The notes: generated by a model not told the origin, from the sequence alone. Shown: positions 9,995 through 21,940, numbered from the stretch's first letter. The stretch: DNA of 64,000 bases from Diprion similis (GCF_021155765.1 NC_060117.1:10506001-10570000), one strand, 5' to 3'. Numbers and translations: made by a program.

Positions 9995-11689
9995 AATTAT
10001 TGAAATTGCCTTTTACACAACGTGAACCCCTACAATTCTAATTAAAGGATTAGAGGTACTTTGCGGGTTAGATATGACTCATAGAATGATATTTACACAC
10101 ATATATTCTAGAATTCATCAGTTCGCTTCTGAGGTTACAGTGTTCGTTTATAAATTAGGTTTGAGTTGAATTGTTTAGTTACTTGATAAGTAGTTTGAAT
10201 GGTGGTTAACAAGAATGTAAGTTTGAAGGGCGTTGGATATTCCCGGAATTGAAGATCTTAAGTTTTACGTTTCAGGACGATGATACCGGTGTGCATCACC
10301 GAGAAGATCGTTTTAGACTGAAGTTAGATTTGTACAATGCTTCGGTTGTGGGTGATATTAAGAGTGGGAGTCTTGAGTTAAGGATGGATAAGGATGGAAG
10401 ACGGAAGTGAGCAAAATGAATGGTTTCGAAATTTCTGATATGTGGTAATGTTACGAATTTCAGAATTGGTTGAGAAGTGAAGAGGATTGGCGTAGAAAGT
10501 GGGAACAGAATCAGTTACATATTGAAAGTTAAACAATACGTGACCGTTTTGCGGCTACGCTGTCCAACCTGGTTACCGTCCACATCTGTGGACCAACTGA
10601 GTATCGTAAAACGGGAAAAACCCGCGTTGGGGAATTTTTCGTGCTATGAGTTGCTATCGAAAAAGGTATTTATTGTTACATTGCAAAGTCCCGAGTAAGT
10701 ATATTGACTTGCCAGATGTGTGGCTGTTGCCGCCGCCGAACAGCGCGGTATGGACTGACCTGGCTAGGTTCATATACCGGGGTCAGTTTGTCTGTACTCA
10801 TGATTTTATTAATCTACCTACTAATAAGAATGTATGCGTCGCGATAATGTAGATAAAGTAATTAACAACATTTCGATTAATATTTAAGGATCCTCTGAAA
10901 ACAGACGAATTTCGGTGGGTCATTTAGAACGGACTCATTTTACCGGACGGCTAGAACGGGCGTATCTCATTCGAGTCTCTATGGGTATTGAGCTGTGTTT
11001 AGACTTAATGTAGCGTCGATCGTAAGAGGGCGGTAAGAGTCTTTGACGAGTACGTGTGCGAGCCGAAGACGAATATTGCAGATATGTGAGGCATCAAAGA
11101 CTCTGTATATGTAAATACCTTTGTGTAACATACAAGCGATTTATAAGTTTTTTTCAAAGCGGAGTCCAAAAAAGCACATTCAAGTATTGGAACATAAAAG
11201 TACACTTTTATGTACTCCAATGCTCTTTTTTCGAACTGCGTACTCTACTTTTGTTCAGAAGTCGACTAGTATTCGTGATTGCTGCTCGGGGAAGTGGGTT
11301 TGGTGATATATTTGCCGTATAACCTCTGTATCCGTTATGAGAAATGCAGCATAAAATTATGAATAATAATTGAACTAAACCGTGCCTCTTATTCAGCAAA
11401 ATGTGAAAATGATGCGATTCATGTCATTGATATAAAGAGAAATCCGCCTTTCACTCACGATCAGCGAAACACAATATGAATGGTGCGCACTTAGTACGCG
11501 TTGCTCAGCATGCGTATCTCACTCTGGAAAGTAGTGTACATATACAAATCGGGGCACCTAGTACGTGTTGCTCAGTACTCATGCCTAAATCAGCAATTGA
11601 TGTATACCTTACAAGAAGACCACTAAACCTGTCCTTCATATGTTTATGGGTCCTCAATATGTTTACGTGAGCCTTTGTGTGGGAAAAAT
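9995..11689. other. Unassigned; possibly internal sequence of the LTR element
   Basis: This follows the LTR remnant directly. Short frames on the + strand (for example 10477-10698 and 10646-10852) are interrupted by stops and show no motif I recognise. An imperfect hairpin near 11184-11222 has 'acataaaagt' facing 'acttttatgt'. Confidence 0.3.
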
Positions 11690-11815
11690 TTTCTGGAAGA
11701 CCTCCATTAGCATTAGATACACCTCAGACATTTCATACCTGGTAACCAAGCAAGCGTGGCACAGTGGCTAAGATCGGTAGCTGGTACAATAGCGGCCCGG
11801 GTTCAATTGTCTTTT
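11690..11815 (+). repeat. tRNA-like SINE fragment
   Basis: 'gtggcacagtggctaag' resembles a tRNA A box, and 'cccgggttcaattgt' about 40 bp on resembles a B box, followed by a T-run. The same unit, with 'cctcagacattt' upstream and 'gcggcccggg' in the middle, recurs inverted at 16597-16720. No cloverleaf with a CCA-compatible acceptor was seen, so a SINE is likelier than a tRNA gene. Confidence 0.5.
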
Positions 11816-11869
11816 TTTTATAAATACTAGCTGCTAATATTTCCTCGCTCGCTAAAGCTCGCTCGAATT

Positions 11870-12320
11870 GGCTGATTTTTGTGCTTGTGTGCTCGCTACG
11901 CTCGCTTACTCGTTGTCAGTGACACGAAATGAAATGAAATTTATGAGATACCTCACGCCCATACTGCTTGAGGATTGTTCAATGGGTAATGAGTGTTGAT
12001 TAATACACACCACTAACTTACATAGTGAAATAGCAGCCAAAGTTTTAAGCGCACACATTTCCACATAGGGCAGTGGCAGCTGATTTGCGAAGCGCTATTA
12101 CCCACAAAGGAGAATAGCTGCTGACTTTTCTAGTGTATGTAGTTTTTCGAGTGTCCAGCTGGTGATACGCTAGGCTACGATAGATAATGGGCTAGGATTT
12201 TTGTGCACGTGCGCTCGCTGCGCTCGCTTACTCGTTGACATTTTTCACCAGATTATACGAGATTTATAAGATACCCCACTCCCTCGCTGCTTCAGGATTT
12301 CTTAAGGGGTAATAAACAAT
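11870..12320. repeat. Two direct ~120-bp repeats
   Basis: 'gctcgct(a/g)cgctcgcttactcgttg' followed by 'gagat(a)...taagatacc(t/c)cac' and 'gct(t/g)c(t)..aggatt' occurs at about 11880-11990 and 12205-12315, same orientation. They lie between the SINE-like copy and the Helitron; the ~200 bp between them is unassigned. Confidence 0.55.
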
Positions 12321-12635
12321 GATGAAAATATTATTGCAACATGTGTGCAAATACATAATTCAAGAAGTGTTTATGCGTGATTTACATATTATATGTTTAA
12401 AGTTATTATTTGCTTTGTTTATACAATATACATCGTTCCGTTATATAGTTATCCCCACAAAAGCTCCGGGATTTCCGCCTTCGCCAATATTTCTATAAAC
12501 ATACATAAATACATATTAAGAATAGATAATTTTATCCATTTATTTCAGTATTTTTAGAGACCCAGCTTGAGAAATAATGGCGTAAGATGAGGAACGATCT
12601 ACACTCAGATAGTCAACACTGGAACCTTTGATTTT

Positions 12636-12842
12636 TTACAATATTTCATTATTAATGGCAATAACGTCGGTATTTGTCGTGGCTAAAATAACTCTACTAA
12701 AAGTTGATAAATCTTGTGGTTCAATACTATCACTAAATATTTCTTGCACAATATTTCCTTTCGACAGTATATCAGTCGGAATAGTAACAACCTCATTGTT
12801 AAATTCGAATGAATTAGAAAATACTCCATCACCAATTTTCAA
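12636..12842 (-). pseudogene. Helitron PIF1-like helicase, C-terminal piece
   Basis: A 68-codon frame carrying 'VILATTNTDVIAINNEIL', the usual helicase motif of Helitron PIF1 domains. It is separated from the Walker A piece (13154-13360) by ~310 bp without helicase sequence, so the central motifs are deleted or replaced. Confidence 0.7.
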
Positions 12843-12959
12843 AAGCTATTGCTTGAAATCTGTTTGTCCATCACACACACGAATCTTACCTTTCAATGAC
12901 ATATATACAAAATGACACCATAAACTGCTTCTTTTAACGCACGCTTCTAAAATTTGTGT

Positions 12960-13140
12960 TCTACTACACGGAGAGAAAAATTAAGCTTTGAAACGATGGA
13001 AACATCTCAAGCTTTGAAGGCTTGGAAAGACCATCCTTTTAAAGGATGAATTCAACCTTCTAAAGCTTGGAAGGTGTTCTGCTCGAAACGCATGAAACTC
13101 ATGCTTTTGCAGCAAGAATCTCGTCGTTTAGGACCATGAA
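12960..13140. repeat. Short palindromic insert in the helicase region
   Basis: Contains 'aagcttt' repeats and the hairpin 'catccttttaaaggatg', with 'ctacacggagagaaaaatta' at one edge. It lies where the middle of the Helitron helicase should be, so it may be a small MITE. Boundaries are uncertain. Confidence 0.3.
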
Positions 13141-13153
13141 TACCAATTCCAGT

Positions 13154-13360
13154 TCATGCCACAGGCAATACGATTATATTCTCACTATTCAACGTAGAAA
13201 TAATCGTGTTATGTAGGTAGCTCTTTCCAGTGCTACCGAGACCGTCCAAATAGATACGCTTATCAGAAGATACACCACGGACTGCCGCCAAAACCGCATT
13301 CAATACAACACCTTGATTTTTGGTTAAACTATTCGCGGAAACTTTGACTGCCTGTTTCAA
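13154..13360 (-). pseudogene. Helitron helicase, Walker A piece
   Basis: 'RIYLDGLGSTGKSYLHNTII' is the Walker A (P-loop) of a PIF1/RecD-type helicase, preceded by the conserved 'LTKNQGVVLNAVLAAV' (motif Q-like). In the family the helicase unwinds the donor strand during rolling-circle transposition. Confidence 0.8.
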
Positions 13361-13554
13361 CGCGATCGCACTATCAGCATTTTTATTATTTTTCTATTAT
13401 GACAGACCATTGTGAAATTTTCCTCTATATCGGGTAGATTCAAAATTTTTAATGTAAATCCATGGAATATTAGTATTTCATTTATCACTTGCAAAGCCTT
13501 TTGTTCGTTTTGTTTGTTATACTCGTTATGATTAACAAAATCAGGTTTGTATTT

Positions 13555-13845
13555 TTAAAATAATTGGCGAGCATTAATCGGTATGCCAAATACACATATG
13601 TATGCAAATAATCGACACATTTCGGTCGGAAATTTAGAACTTGATGCTTCAGAAAGACATTTGTCCCATTCCTCGTCATCAGTAACTAATTTGCACGCAA
13701 CTGCCGCTTCAACATAGGTTGGATACATTATACTACCATATGTCCACACATCTTGAAATGATTGAGCTCCTCGAACGTGTAATAACAACACTCTCAGATA
13801 ATAACGCTCAGTTTCCACAGAACTCACAAAGTACATTCTACTCAA
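13555..13845 (-). pseudogene. Helitron region between Rep and helicase
   Basis: A 96-codon frame with 'ETERYYLRVLLLHVRGAQSF' and 'CRLFAYICVFGIPINARQLF', the standard linker of animal Helitrons. It is one frameshift away from the Rep piece at 13854. Confidence 0.8.
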
Positions 13846-13853
13846 AACAGGTT

Positions 13854-15062
13854 TTACGAATTACTTTCGTTTCGACCACTTTGTGAATTTTTTTTATCAA
13901 AAACGTGATAATTTGGAATTTCACAATACAAATACTTACGTGCTTCGACATCAGTGGTGTTTAAAGTAAACCATGCGAGCAATGTAGATTCCTTGTTTTT
14001 ATCTATGGCTACTTCTTTATTACCCTCTTCAAAATGCACTACGTGTTCACCTTCTACATGAACTGATAATCTGTATATAGCATGGGACTGTTCATTCATC
14101 GGATATTCATACAGACGATGCATTGCTTCTGGCGGACTAACATATCGCGTCGATACATATTCATCCACCTCATTGTACATGATGTTACAATCTTCTTGCA
14201 CATTCTCCATTCCAACAATCGCACAATCATGACCTTTATAGCAATATTTGAATAAATATTTTATACACTGCACCGTCGAATATATCTCGACGTTAATGTG
14301 ACTATTAAATTTTAATAACAAATACGCGTTATACGGCACAACGTCTCTATTGTTAGCAGTTCTACGTGTCCCATCTCTCCTAACATCAAAAACAATAAGG
14401 TTTCCGTCATCTTGCCTACGATATACGGGATAACCCTGCGAATAATAATTTGTTTCCAACACATAATACTTCGGAAATCGTTACGTACATCGATTTGTTT
14501 TCGTGTCCATGCAAGGTGAATTAACATTTTGTTGACCACACGGGCCGTGAATCATACATTGTTTGACGATGTCGTGCAGTAACGGATATCTTGTCTTATC
14601 GAGTATCTCGGCCGAAACTATTCTGTCAACGTCATCTGCATCTCGAATTTTGCTGTCTTCCTCTAGCCAAAACAATATATGAACATGTGATAAGCCTCGT
14701 TTTTGAAATTCGATTACATAAACATAAGCAGCACACTTTCCAAATACTGCTTTGACGATTAATTCTGCTTTCAGCTCCTTAACTTTCTGACAAAATACTC
14801 TAGCTATAAGGTCTGGTCGATCCATTGCAGTTTGACCAGGCTTCAGATTTTCAACATTTTCTTTCCATTTTGGACTACAGGTCATAGTAATGAATAAATC
14901 GGGGTTATCATATTTTTGCAATATTGCCATTGCGTCAATGAAACTTTGCTGCAAAGCTTGTGGACTCCCATTGAACGAAGACAGTAATATCACCATTTTC
15001 CCTATCCTTGAATTATCCCGTCCAGCTTTGTTGTGTAGATAATCGATTACGCCTTTATACAT
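13854..15062 (-). pseudogene. Helitron Rep (HUH endonuclease)
   Basis: Two collinear pieces in one frame (15062-14481 and 14462-13854) are split by a TAA near 14481. The first has the HUH-type metal site as HVH ('KRGLSHVHILFWL', residues 126-128), and the second has the two catalytic tyrosines as Y-x3-Y ('KYLFKYCYKG', Y69 and Y73 of that piece). Rep nicks and joins single strands in rolling-circle transposition. Catalytic motifs look intact, but the nonsense codon separates them. Confidence 0.9.
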
Positions 15063-15251
15063 TTCTGCTCGTAATTTACTTTAATGATCTCTTATAAAAT
15101 ACAGACAATGACTTTCAACTTTCGTCCACATATCGAAAATATATTGCTGGGATAAACTTCCCATACTCAGACATGGATTAAATCCGCCTCTGTCGCTCAA
15201 CATAAAGCTGTAGTATTGCAACGCTGTTATATCACGTTTTCCTCCGGTTTG

Positions 15252-16115
15252 CTACATCTTCAGCGTCCATCCAGACTGACCGGATGGAAAGATGAGAGGA
15301 TATGTCATAGGGTCAACATGTTGACTCAGAGATGACATACTTATAGGACACTTACTTTTAGAATATACACATATATCTCTTTGTAACGGAGGATCTCCAT
15401 CTTCAGCAACGAACACCACTGCCACTTCATTGCATGTTGGTATGTTGAAAAGATTTTTATCAAATGTGTCATCTCTCTTTAACCACATTCGAACTTCACG
15501 AACTGGACAACCGGTTAAATTGGACAACAATTTTTCGTTTCCTTCCACCTCGTACATCATATTAAACGCCTTCGCGTATGGATTGACCCTGCGTATAACG
15601 TCATCCAATAGGCTCAATACCTCTGGTAAGCAGCCACTATTGCCGGGATGTTGCATACGAACTCTAGTAGCGATCTCGTTATCAACAATATATAATTGTC
15701 CATATTTACGGGATTCATTGACATCTGGATAAAGCGCATATGTATCATGATAGGTTTGTCCACATATACGGAATACAAATGGACCTCGACTTCTGAAGGC
15801 GTCTAATTTAGCACTAAAACTTGCAAATGCCAAGTAATTGTTGTAACTTCTTAAATTTTTCACAAAATTCTTACTATATGCATCATTACCGTTGATCAAT
15901 GCGTGAATCTCTTTCAGATAAGAATTATCTTCCAAAATACGTACTTTACCTGTGTGACAGCAACTATTATACTTCTTATCACCGGGCAATTCAGAAACAA
16001 AATGTTTAGCATGACAAAACTGACACGAATAATTCATTTTTCCCAGATAATGTAATTCCACTTCATCTTCCATAAAATCGGGACTTTCCAATACCACCCT
16101 TCCTATCGAAATCAC
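15252..16115 (-). pseudogene. Helitron N-terminal region
   Basis: A 287-codon frame with the cysteine-rich 'CQFCHAKHF...NSCCHTGKV' segment and 'YNNYLAFASFSAKLD', typical of the N-terminus of animal Helitron proteins. It is in the same frame as 15062-13854 but separated by at least two stops (TAG at 15252 and TAA near 15085). A basic N-terminal extension continues to about 16280 in broken frames. Confidence 0.85.
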
Positions 16116-16596
16116 GGAAGGATTACTTTTCCTTTTTTTGTCGCAGGTAACACTAAATCTTCTGTCCTATTACATTTTTTTTTCCTTAGACTTTTCTCCA
16201 GAGTTGCCTTTTCCGTATTTTTAACATTTTTGTTGGTTTCCCTTCTTTGCTTTTGACGTATTGCATCGGCCTATAGAGTAATTGAAAATAAACACACATT
16301 CACGCTTACGTTTTAACAAATTGTTACAGAAAAAGATAGTACAACACGGCTGTATTCCTTGTATTCACTAGATAACGGAGCGTATGTACATCAGTCGCTA
16401 TCGGTGCCCACTTCTTCATGTTCCTTGTAAGAGAATAATTGTGGATGGTATTAGTCACCGACTTAAGCGAAACTACAGAATTTTGTACTTTCACTCCATT
16501 TCCTGGAATAATTTGTTCCAACGGTAGCGCAAGTATGTGTATATGTTCAATTACTCTTGATTGGTGATAAAGAAGAAGAAAACAAAAAAAAAAAAA

Positions 16597-16720
16597 AAAA
16601 AATGACGAGACTCGAGCCCGGGCCGCTAGCGTTCTAGCCGCAGCTTGCTTGCTTGCTAGGTAGCAAATGTCTGAGGTATATCTGGTGCGAAGCTGGTCTC
16701 TCGAAAATTTTCTCTGAAAC
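16597..16720 (-). repeat. tRNA-like SINE fragment, inverted relative to 11690
   Basis: On the - strand: 'cctcagacattt', an 'agcaagc' repeat, 'gcggcccgggctcgagtc' (B-box-like) and a long T-run (A-run at 16583-16602 on +). It matches 11690-11815, so the two copies bracket the Helitron in opposite orientations. Confidence 0.45.
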
Positions 16721-16764
16721 TAAGGCTTGTTTCACGAAATGCCGTTAGCCTTGTAGTCGGAAAG

Positions 16765-16785
16765 CCCCCCCCCCCCCCCCCCCCC
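16765..16785. repeat. Homopolymer of 21 C
   Basis: Uninterrupted C21, rare in an AT-rich genome; length may be unreliable in sequencing. Confidence 0.95.
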
Positions 16786-17090
16786 TCCTTCAACATAACT
16801 GAAACCTATCAAAACCCGTGAGGGATTGTTTACTGGTCCCCTTGTTAGTTCGGTCGCCCCTCAAATGGCTTGTGACCAACGGTAATCTGCTTTATATATC
16901 TCTCACTGGATCTGACAAAGTGAGGAAAGAAGCAGAGAAAGGGGAAAATAGTAGTCATAATTCTTGCAATGTTGGTCAAAACTCGCCCTTGCTGGTATAG
17001 GCGCTGGTGCCGTATAACCCGAGGCACTTAACTTAAGGCAATCAGAAACACGGTTGCCTTAACAAGTTTTGATGTATGAAAATATGATTG

Positions 17091-17215
17091 GTTTGATGCA
17101 CCTTAATGAACGGAAATACTGGTGGCTCAATACGTCTTGACAAATCGAAATACTGGTGGCTCAATGCGCCTTGACAAACGGAAGTACGGTTGGCTTAATG
17201 CTCTTGAATAAGCGG
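17091..17215. repeat. Minisatellite, ~34-bp unit, about 3.7 copies
   Basis: Units of the form 'gtggctcaatacgtcttgac' plus 'aaatcgaaatactg' repeat with substitutions between about 17091 and 17215. It lies 440 bp upstream of the first recognised dynein exon. Confidence 0.75.
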
Positions 17216-17654
17216 ACATGCAGCAGACATTGTGTCCATACCGAATATCTGGTTTCGCTGTATAGCAAAATGATTTTAGTTGATGTTGAGGCGTTTTCGA
17301 AATAGCTTAAGGCCTTCATTGTATACACATATGCCCATTATACGTGAATAATCGAGAAATACTTTTCTCCGGTAAAAGAGCATTAGCTGCATGTACTTCA
17401 GAATCTTCTATAATCACTTGAAGGCTTGACCATTAGTCAATTCAGGTATTTGATTTTTAATTCATGTAAAATTTTGCCTTCCTGGTCTGCGTATTAAGTA
17501 AATAATAAATCTGAATATTGATCATGAGAAACTTCAGACTGCACCCAAATACGTAGGACCCATTGAACATTGTGACTCAATTTTGTGGAAAAACACAAGA
17601 TCAGAGAAAATCGAATGACCTATCTTCACCGATTTTTTCCTTAATCCTTGTTAG

Positions 17655-17933
17655 GCGTCAAGAGTGACTTTTGCACTAAGTTGCATGATTTTCTGACTTT
17701 GCTAACGGATCTGAGGTATAAATTGCTGGGATTAACTGTCATGTACATTCCCCGCGAGGGTCACAACCTGGCTATAGAAGAGGCTGCTGCGGAAAAAGAA
17801 GTAGTAAAGCGATTGGAGCAAGTGGTGATAGGGTGGACTAGACAAATTAAGACGTCATTAGGCGATCAAGATCAGACGACACCTCGTGAACTACTGTGCC
17901 CACGTGATGAGTACGAATTTTGGGTTTATCGCT
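17655..17933 (+). CDS. Dnah2: Axonemal dynein heavy chain (DNAH2-like), exon a
   Basis: 279 bp between acceptor 'cttgttag' and donor 'gct|gtaagt'. It codes for a DHC_N1 (tail) segment: 'LHDFLTLLTDLRYKLLG', 'YIPREG' and 'VVIGWTRQIKTSL' are close to the DNAH2 group. It starts with two bases of a split codon, so an upstream exon exists but was not recognised, and ends with one base of a split codon that exon b completes. Dynein heavy chains are ATP-driven microtubule motors; this tail part binds intermediate chains and anchors the motor to the axoneme. Confidence 0.85.
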
Positions 17934-18037
17934 GTAAGTTTAATCGTATTCAAAATATTACTCAGTATCACTTAAACCGAATAGCAAGCTATATTGCGAA
18001 AATATAAAGCTGTATCTTATGTTCTTCAATTTTACAG

Positions 18038-18495
18038 ACGAAAATCTCGGCAGTTTGAATTTTCAACTTCAAAATCCAGTTATGAAAAAAATAATCAATA
18101 TTCTGAATATCACTCAATCCACGTATGTGCGACAGTTTGTTTCTCTCAGTGAAGAGATTGAGTACAGAATCAACCAAGCCAAATCCAATATCGAGTTCTT
18201 GCAAATTTTATTGAAGCCATCTGAAGAACTTCAGAAGTGTCGGACACCAGAAGGCATTCTTGCTCACCTTCCAAAGATTATGAACCTCTGCAGAGTGATT
18301 TGGTTGAACTCATCCTACCTTCGAACGAAAGAAAAAATGGCCAATTTGTATCGAGCATTGAGCAACGAGATCATACTCAAGTGCAAACAGTATGTAGACT
18401 TCGAGGAATTGTTCGAAGGTAAAACGATAAGAACTATCAAGGATCTGAATGTGTGCATCTCATGCTGTCAAGAATATAAATGCTTATACCAGAAG
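18038..18495 (+). CDS. Dnah2: Axonemal dynein heavy chain (DNAH2-like), exon b
   Basis: 458 bp from 'ttttacag|acg' to 'cagaag|gtgagt'. The first two bases complete the split codon from exon a. Continues DHC_N1: 'YRINQAKSNIEFLQILLKP', 'EGILAHLPKIMNLCRVIWLN' and 'IKDLNVCISCCQEYKCLY' match the family's helical tail; the 'ISCC' segment is DNAH2-like. Ends in phase 0. The intron before it is only 104 bp. Confidence 0.9.
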
Positions 18496-21142
18496 GTGAG
18501 TAAAATAGTTTCTTTATGCTTGCAACGAAATAAAAGCTGATCAGGTCACAACATACTTGTCATAACTCACGTTCAAGTTCTTTTACGATTTATACGAAGC
18601 CTTAAGAAACCAAAACTCGGAACAGAACATCCTTACCTGGAATACCAGGTTCAATTCCCGGCTCCGTCGTTATTTTTTAAGTCATCAAAGATATTCGAAT
18701 TTACCACTACAAATTTATTCTCTCGAAAAAGTGATATATCATCTTTATCTGTCACTTTATGGACGCTTGGGTACGTCTAATTCAGACTAAAGTAGTGTAA
18801 CGAGCTGCACTCTCGTTACCAATACATATGTAAGGATGTTGGTGGTAGGCAGGAATCTAGACAGCTCACACAATATGATTTAAATTATTTATTGATAAGG
18901 GAAAAGAGTGTCGGTTACAACAGCCGTGTTTGACAAAATGAATCCACCTTGCCGGACGGAGAGGGTATGACTGTTTGGTTTGTCCCAAGTGGCCTGGGTT
19001 GTCTTTCTTCCCTCCAGTTGTCATTTTTCCCGTTAGGCTTAAGCTGGTAGAGTGTAGTTAAGCCCCAGTACGGATTTAAGGTGTTTACATGATTTGACTT
19101 ATGACGAGACTGTCTTTCATCTAATATGTATGTTGTAACGTTCACGAGTTTTCGTGAGCGATCCACTCATGAAAACACTATGCCGGTGGAAACCCTTGTC
19201 CGGAAGAAGTAACAAGGTTGTTCATTTATCACATGAAAAAGCGAAAAGAAATTCGTGTTTGAAAAGAAAGTTAAAAGTTAGTATTACTTAAATCAGACGG
19301 GCCCTATTTCTGTCTATCTGTTTCTATGCTGAGGTGGGATTTGACTCCGTTACAGCGGGATACAGACGCGAACTTTGCGGTTTGTCGTCCAAGCTTTTCC
19401 ACAGACGCGGACAGTTACACCCGTGTTATGCAGTGCGCAGATTCAGACTTGCCGCGAAGGTTGCTGCAGCTGTTTCACCGTAACCGTGTTCATTCCGCTC
19501 ATTATGTTTTCTTACATCATGTAGCCTTCCTGACTTCGTGAACTGACGTTCCTATCTTGTAGACACGGAGTTTCACCTCGTTGCTGAACTACAGATGCAC
19601 GATTAAATTCTGTCGCTGGTTCCCGGTTATTTGATTGATTTTACGAATACTCAACAAGTTGTTAGCAAGTGAAGGAAAAAGTTCTAAGTGACGTGATTTT
19701 TGACCAAACAGAATAGATTTAGTGACTTTCAAGATATTAGTAACAAAAATAAGCATGCTCATGCAGTAACAGAAATATAAAAAGTAACAAGAAAAAATAT
19801 TAATAATAAATTACGTAATTGATCACTCCTAAGTTTGTTTTATAGTTGAGTTTTAATCAAATCTAAATCATCTCGAGCCTATCCATATCCAAATTCTATC
19901 ACGTAAATGAGTCTTTTTGCATTTAACCCTTCTCTATTCTTCTATGCTTTTGTGTAAGGCGCTTTACCCGAAAATCCATCTATTATTTAATGGAGAATCT
20001 AATTTCAGTCATAGCCTCCCGGTGAGCGCTATGCCATACAAACAGTCCGCATTATACCGCATCTCCGATTTGATTACTGATTTTTTTTATTGCTTCTCCG
20101 GGTCTAAAAACACTTACAATTTTTTGAAATTTTTTTTCCAAACACTTTGTGTGTTATAATTTTTTTATGTAGGCTAAATATTATCGCCAATTTTTAAACA
20201 TTTGAAAAAATTTCCAAAAATCTTTGTACTGATACAAACGTTCGTTAATTAAAAAAAAAAAAAAAAAAATTGTATTTCAACATGTAATTATTTTGAAAGC
20301 CTTTTTATATTGGTTCTATTAAGGTCAAATGATAAGGCTATTCGTGTATTTTTTGGTGGCTTGTAGCTGATAAAATCTAAATTTTTTCACTAATTTTATT
20401 AGTACTGCTTACAACTTTTGATTTAAAATTGATGTATTGTTGATTTATTAATAAAATTGATTGTATTCTAACAATAAATAGCGTAGCTAGAATATACCAA
20501 ACCTAATCTATTTCTTTGCAAAGACATTTAATTGTATTACTATATTTATTTTTCCCCCGTGTTTGCCTTCCGGCGTTACATTTTCTTATAGATTTCCTTA
20601 TATTTCTGGCGGCGAAATAAGCTTCGAGAAGAAATTTGCTAACAGCGATATAGCGATGTGCGATATAGTGAGGTGGCACGATATTCTGTTTAGTCTAGTT
20701 GGTATTCGTTAGCTTGAAAAGAAATGTTCTGTACTTATAAATTATCCGTTCAACTTTACCATCAAATATGCTGTATCTGTAAAGGTCTAAGGCCCTTAGT
20801 TAGCTAGCGTATTGAAGAATGCGTAAGTAATGAAGGACTCGTGTACGGCCGTTTCAGAAACGTACGTATGTAATATTGATCAGTGTCTAACTACAATTTT
20901 GTGTGGGCAAAAATAGTATATTATGACATGAACTTTCGATAGAATAAATATAGAATTAACTGAATATGAATCCGAAATCGATATCGGAAAAGAAATTAGT
21001 TAATTGAGAGGAAAATATTTAATACACTGTGGTCTTAGGCGCTGAGGACGTAACATCAATATGCTCATTCATTGCCATCTTTTATGTATACTATATGTCT
21101 AATAATTAGGCTAAGTGTTTATTGAAAATACTTAGACGCATA
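18496..21142 (+). other. Dynein intron (3.3 kb to next exon), first part
   Basis: No coding exon seen. It holds a SINE-like fragment near 18630-18680 ('aataccaggttcaattcccg', B-box-like) and an 8-bp-stem hairpin at 18797-18819 ('gtaacgag' facing 'ctcgttac'). The sequence from 18900 to 19560 is more GC-rich without a recognised family, and there is an A-run near 20250. The rest is AT-rich. Confidence 0.5.
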
Positions 21143-21606
21143 CAGGGTGTCCTACGAGTTCTAGGATGGCTAAATATCTTGGAAACTTTAAGTGGTAGAA
21201 GAATTTCGGGTACTAAGGTTGTAAATTTTGCCCTTGGGTAATCACTCATAACCTTGGATTTAACGTTGACAATTACCTTTAAGATTATTCCAAGGTCAAG
21301 CTGATTTTTCTGAATGGGACTCTATGCTTTTGATCCCAGAAATAAGAAAAAAAAAAAACATTGGGGACCGCAAATTTCGATGTCTGAAGTTCATCTCAAT
21401 GTTGAATGCTCGGCTTAGACCAAGGACCAATCACAATGCAAGTTAGTCTAATGAGTAATTGAGGTCGCTAAAAGCGAATCTGATGTCATATTCTGAAAAT
21501 TTGTACAACCAACGGGGAAAAATCATATAACCTTATTATACGGAATTTTTTCACGATTTAAAGTTTCTAAGGTATTTGGCCGTCATGGAATTCTTCGCAC
21601 ATCCTA
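21143..21606. mobile_element. MITE with TACAGGGTGTCC-type ends (intronic)
   Basis: Left end 'cagggtgtcctacgagttct' and right end (inverted) 'taggatgtgcgaagaattcc' form imperfect ~60-bp terminal inverted repeats that include 'aaatatctt/cggaaactttaa'. TA flanks both sides (21141-21142 and 21607-21608). No coding frame. Related in style to the 657-bp element at 39862. Confidence 0.7.
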
Positions 21607-21803
21607 TATATTACCAATGCGGTATTTTCTGCGTAATATCCCCTCGTAAGTAGCTTTTGCGGTCTGTCCTTGGTGAAATGTAATTCTGTTATTTTACAAA
21701 CTCATCAGAGATAAAGTTCCGCAATCAAGTTATTCAAAATCATTACGATTAAACTATGTTATCTACGATCTTTCATTATAATGAAGCCATTCATGTTACG
21801 TAG

Positions 21804-21940
21804 ATCTCTGATGCTCATAATGAACTTACATCGGAGGAATGGAAACTTGATGAGGAATATATTTTTTGCCACATCGATACGTTCATTACCAGGTGCAATG
21901 ATTCCTTGGAAATTTGTCAAGCAATGATCGATTTCGCACG
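21804..21940 (+). CDS. Dnah2: Axonemal dynein heavy chain (DNAH2-like), short exon c
   Basis: 137 bp between 'ttacgtag' and 'cacg|gtagta'. It translates, in the only frame consistent with exon b (phase 0), to a segment including 'EEWKLDEEYIFCHIDTFITR' and 'CNDSLEICQAMIDFA', which is what DHC_N1 proteins of the DNAH2 group have at this point. It ends two bases into an arginine codon (CG), and exon d supplies the third base (A). Both phases agreeing makes this exon convincing despite a weak pyrimidine tract at its acceptor. Confidence 0.85.

Larger units (their letters stand above)
12600..16300 (-). mobile_element. Helitron (rolling-circle transposon), decayed
   Basis: In order on the - strand: basic N-terminus (about 16120-16300), conserved N-terminal region, Rep with HUH and two-tyrosine motifs, and PIF1-type helicase pieces down to 12636. 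Stops, frameshifts and a gap in the helicase make it a dead autonomous copy. The exact termini (5' TC, 3' hairpin plus CTRR) were not identified. Confidence 0.85.

Noticed and set aside
11753-11812. tRNA gene
   Set aside because: A- and B-box-like words are present but no convincing cloverleaf, and the unit is repeated inverted at 16.6 kb with a T-run, which fits a SINE.
19180-19220. rRNA-like words ('aagaagtaacaaggttg')
   Set aside because: Resembles the 3' end of SSU rRNA only over about 15 bases; flanking sequence is not rRNA.
18796-20580. Another family B LTR, from TGTAACGAG to GGCGTTACA
   Set aside because: Flanking bases do not match (gtag and tttt), and the GGCGCCCAAC word is absent.
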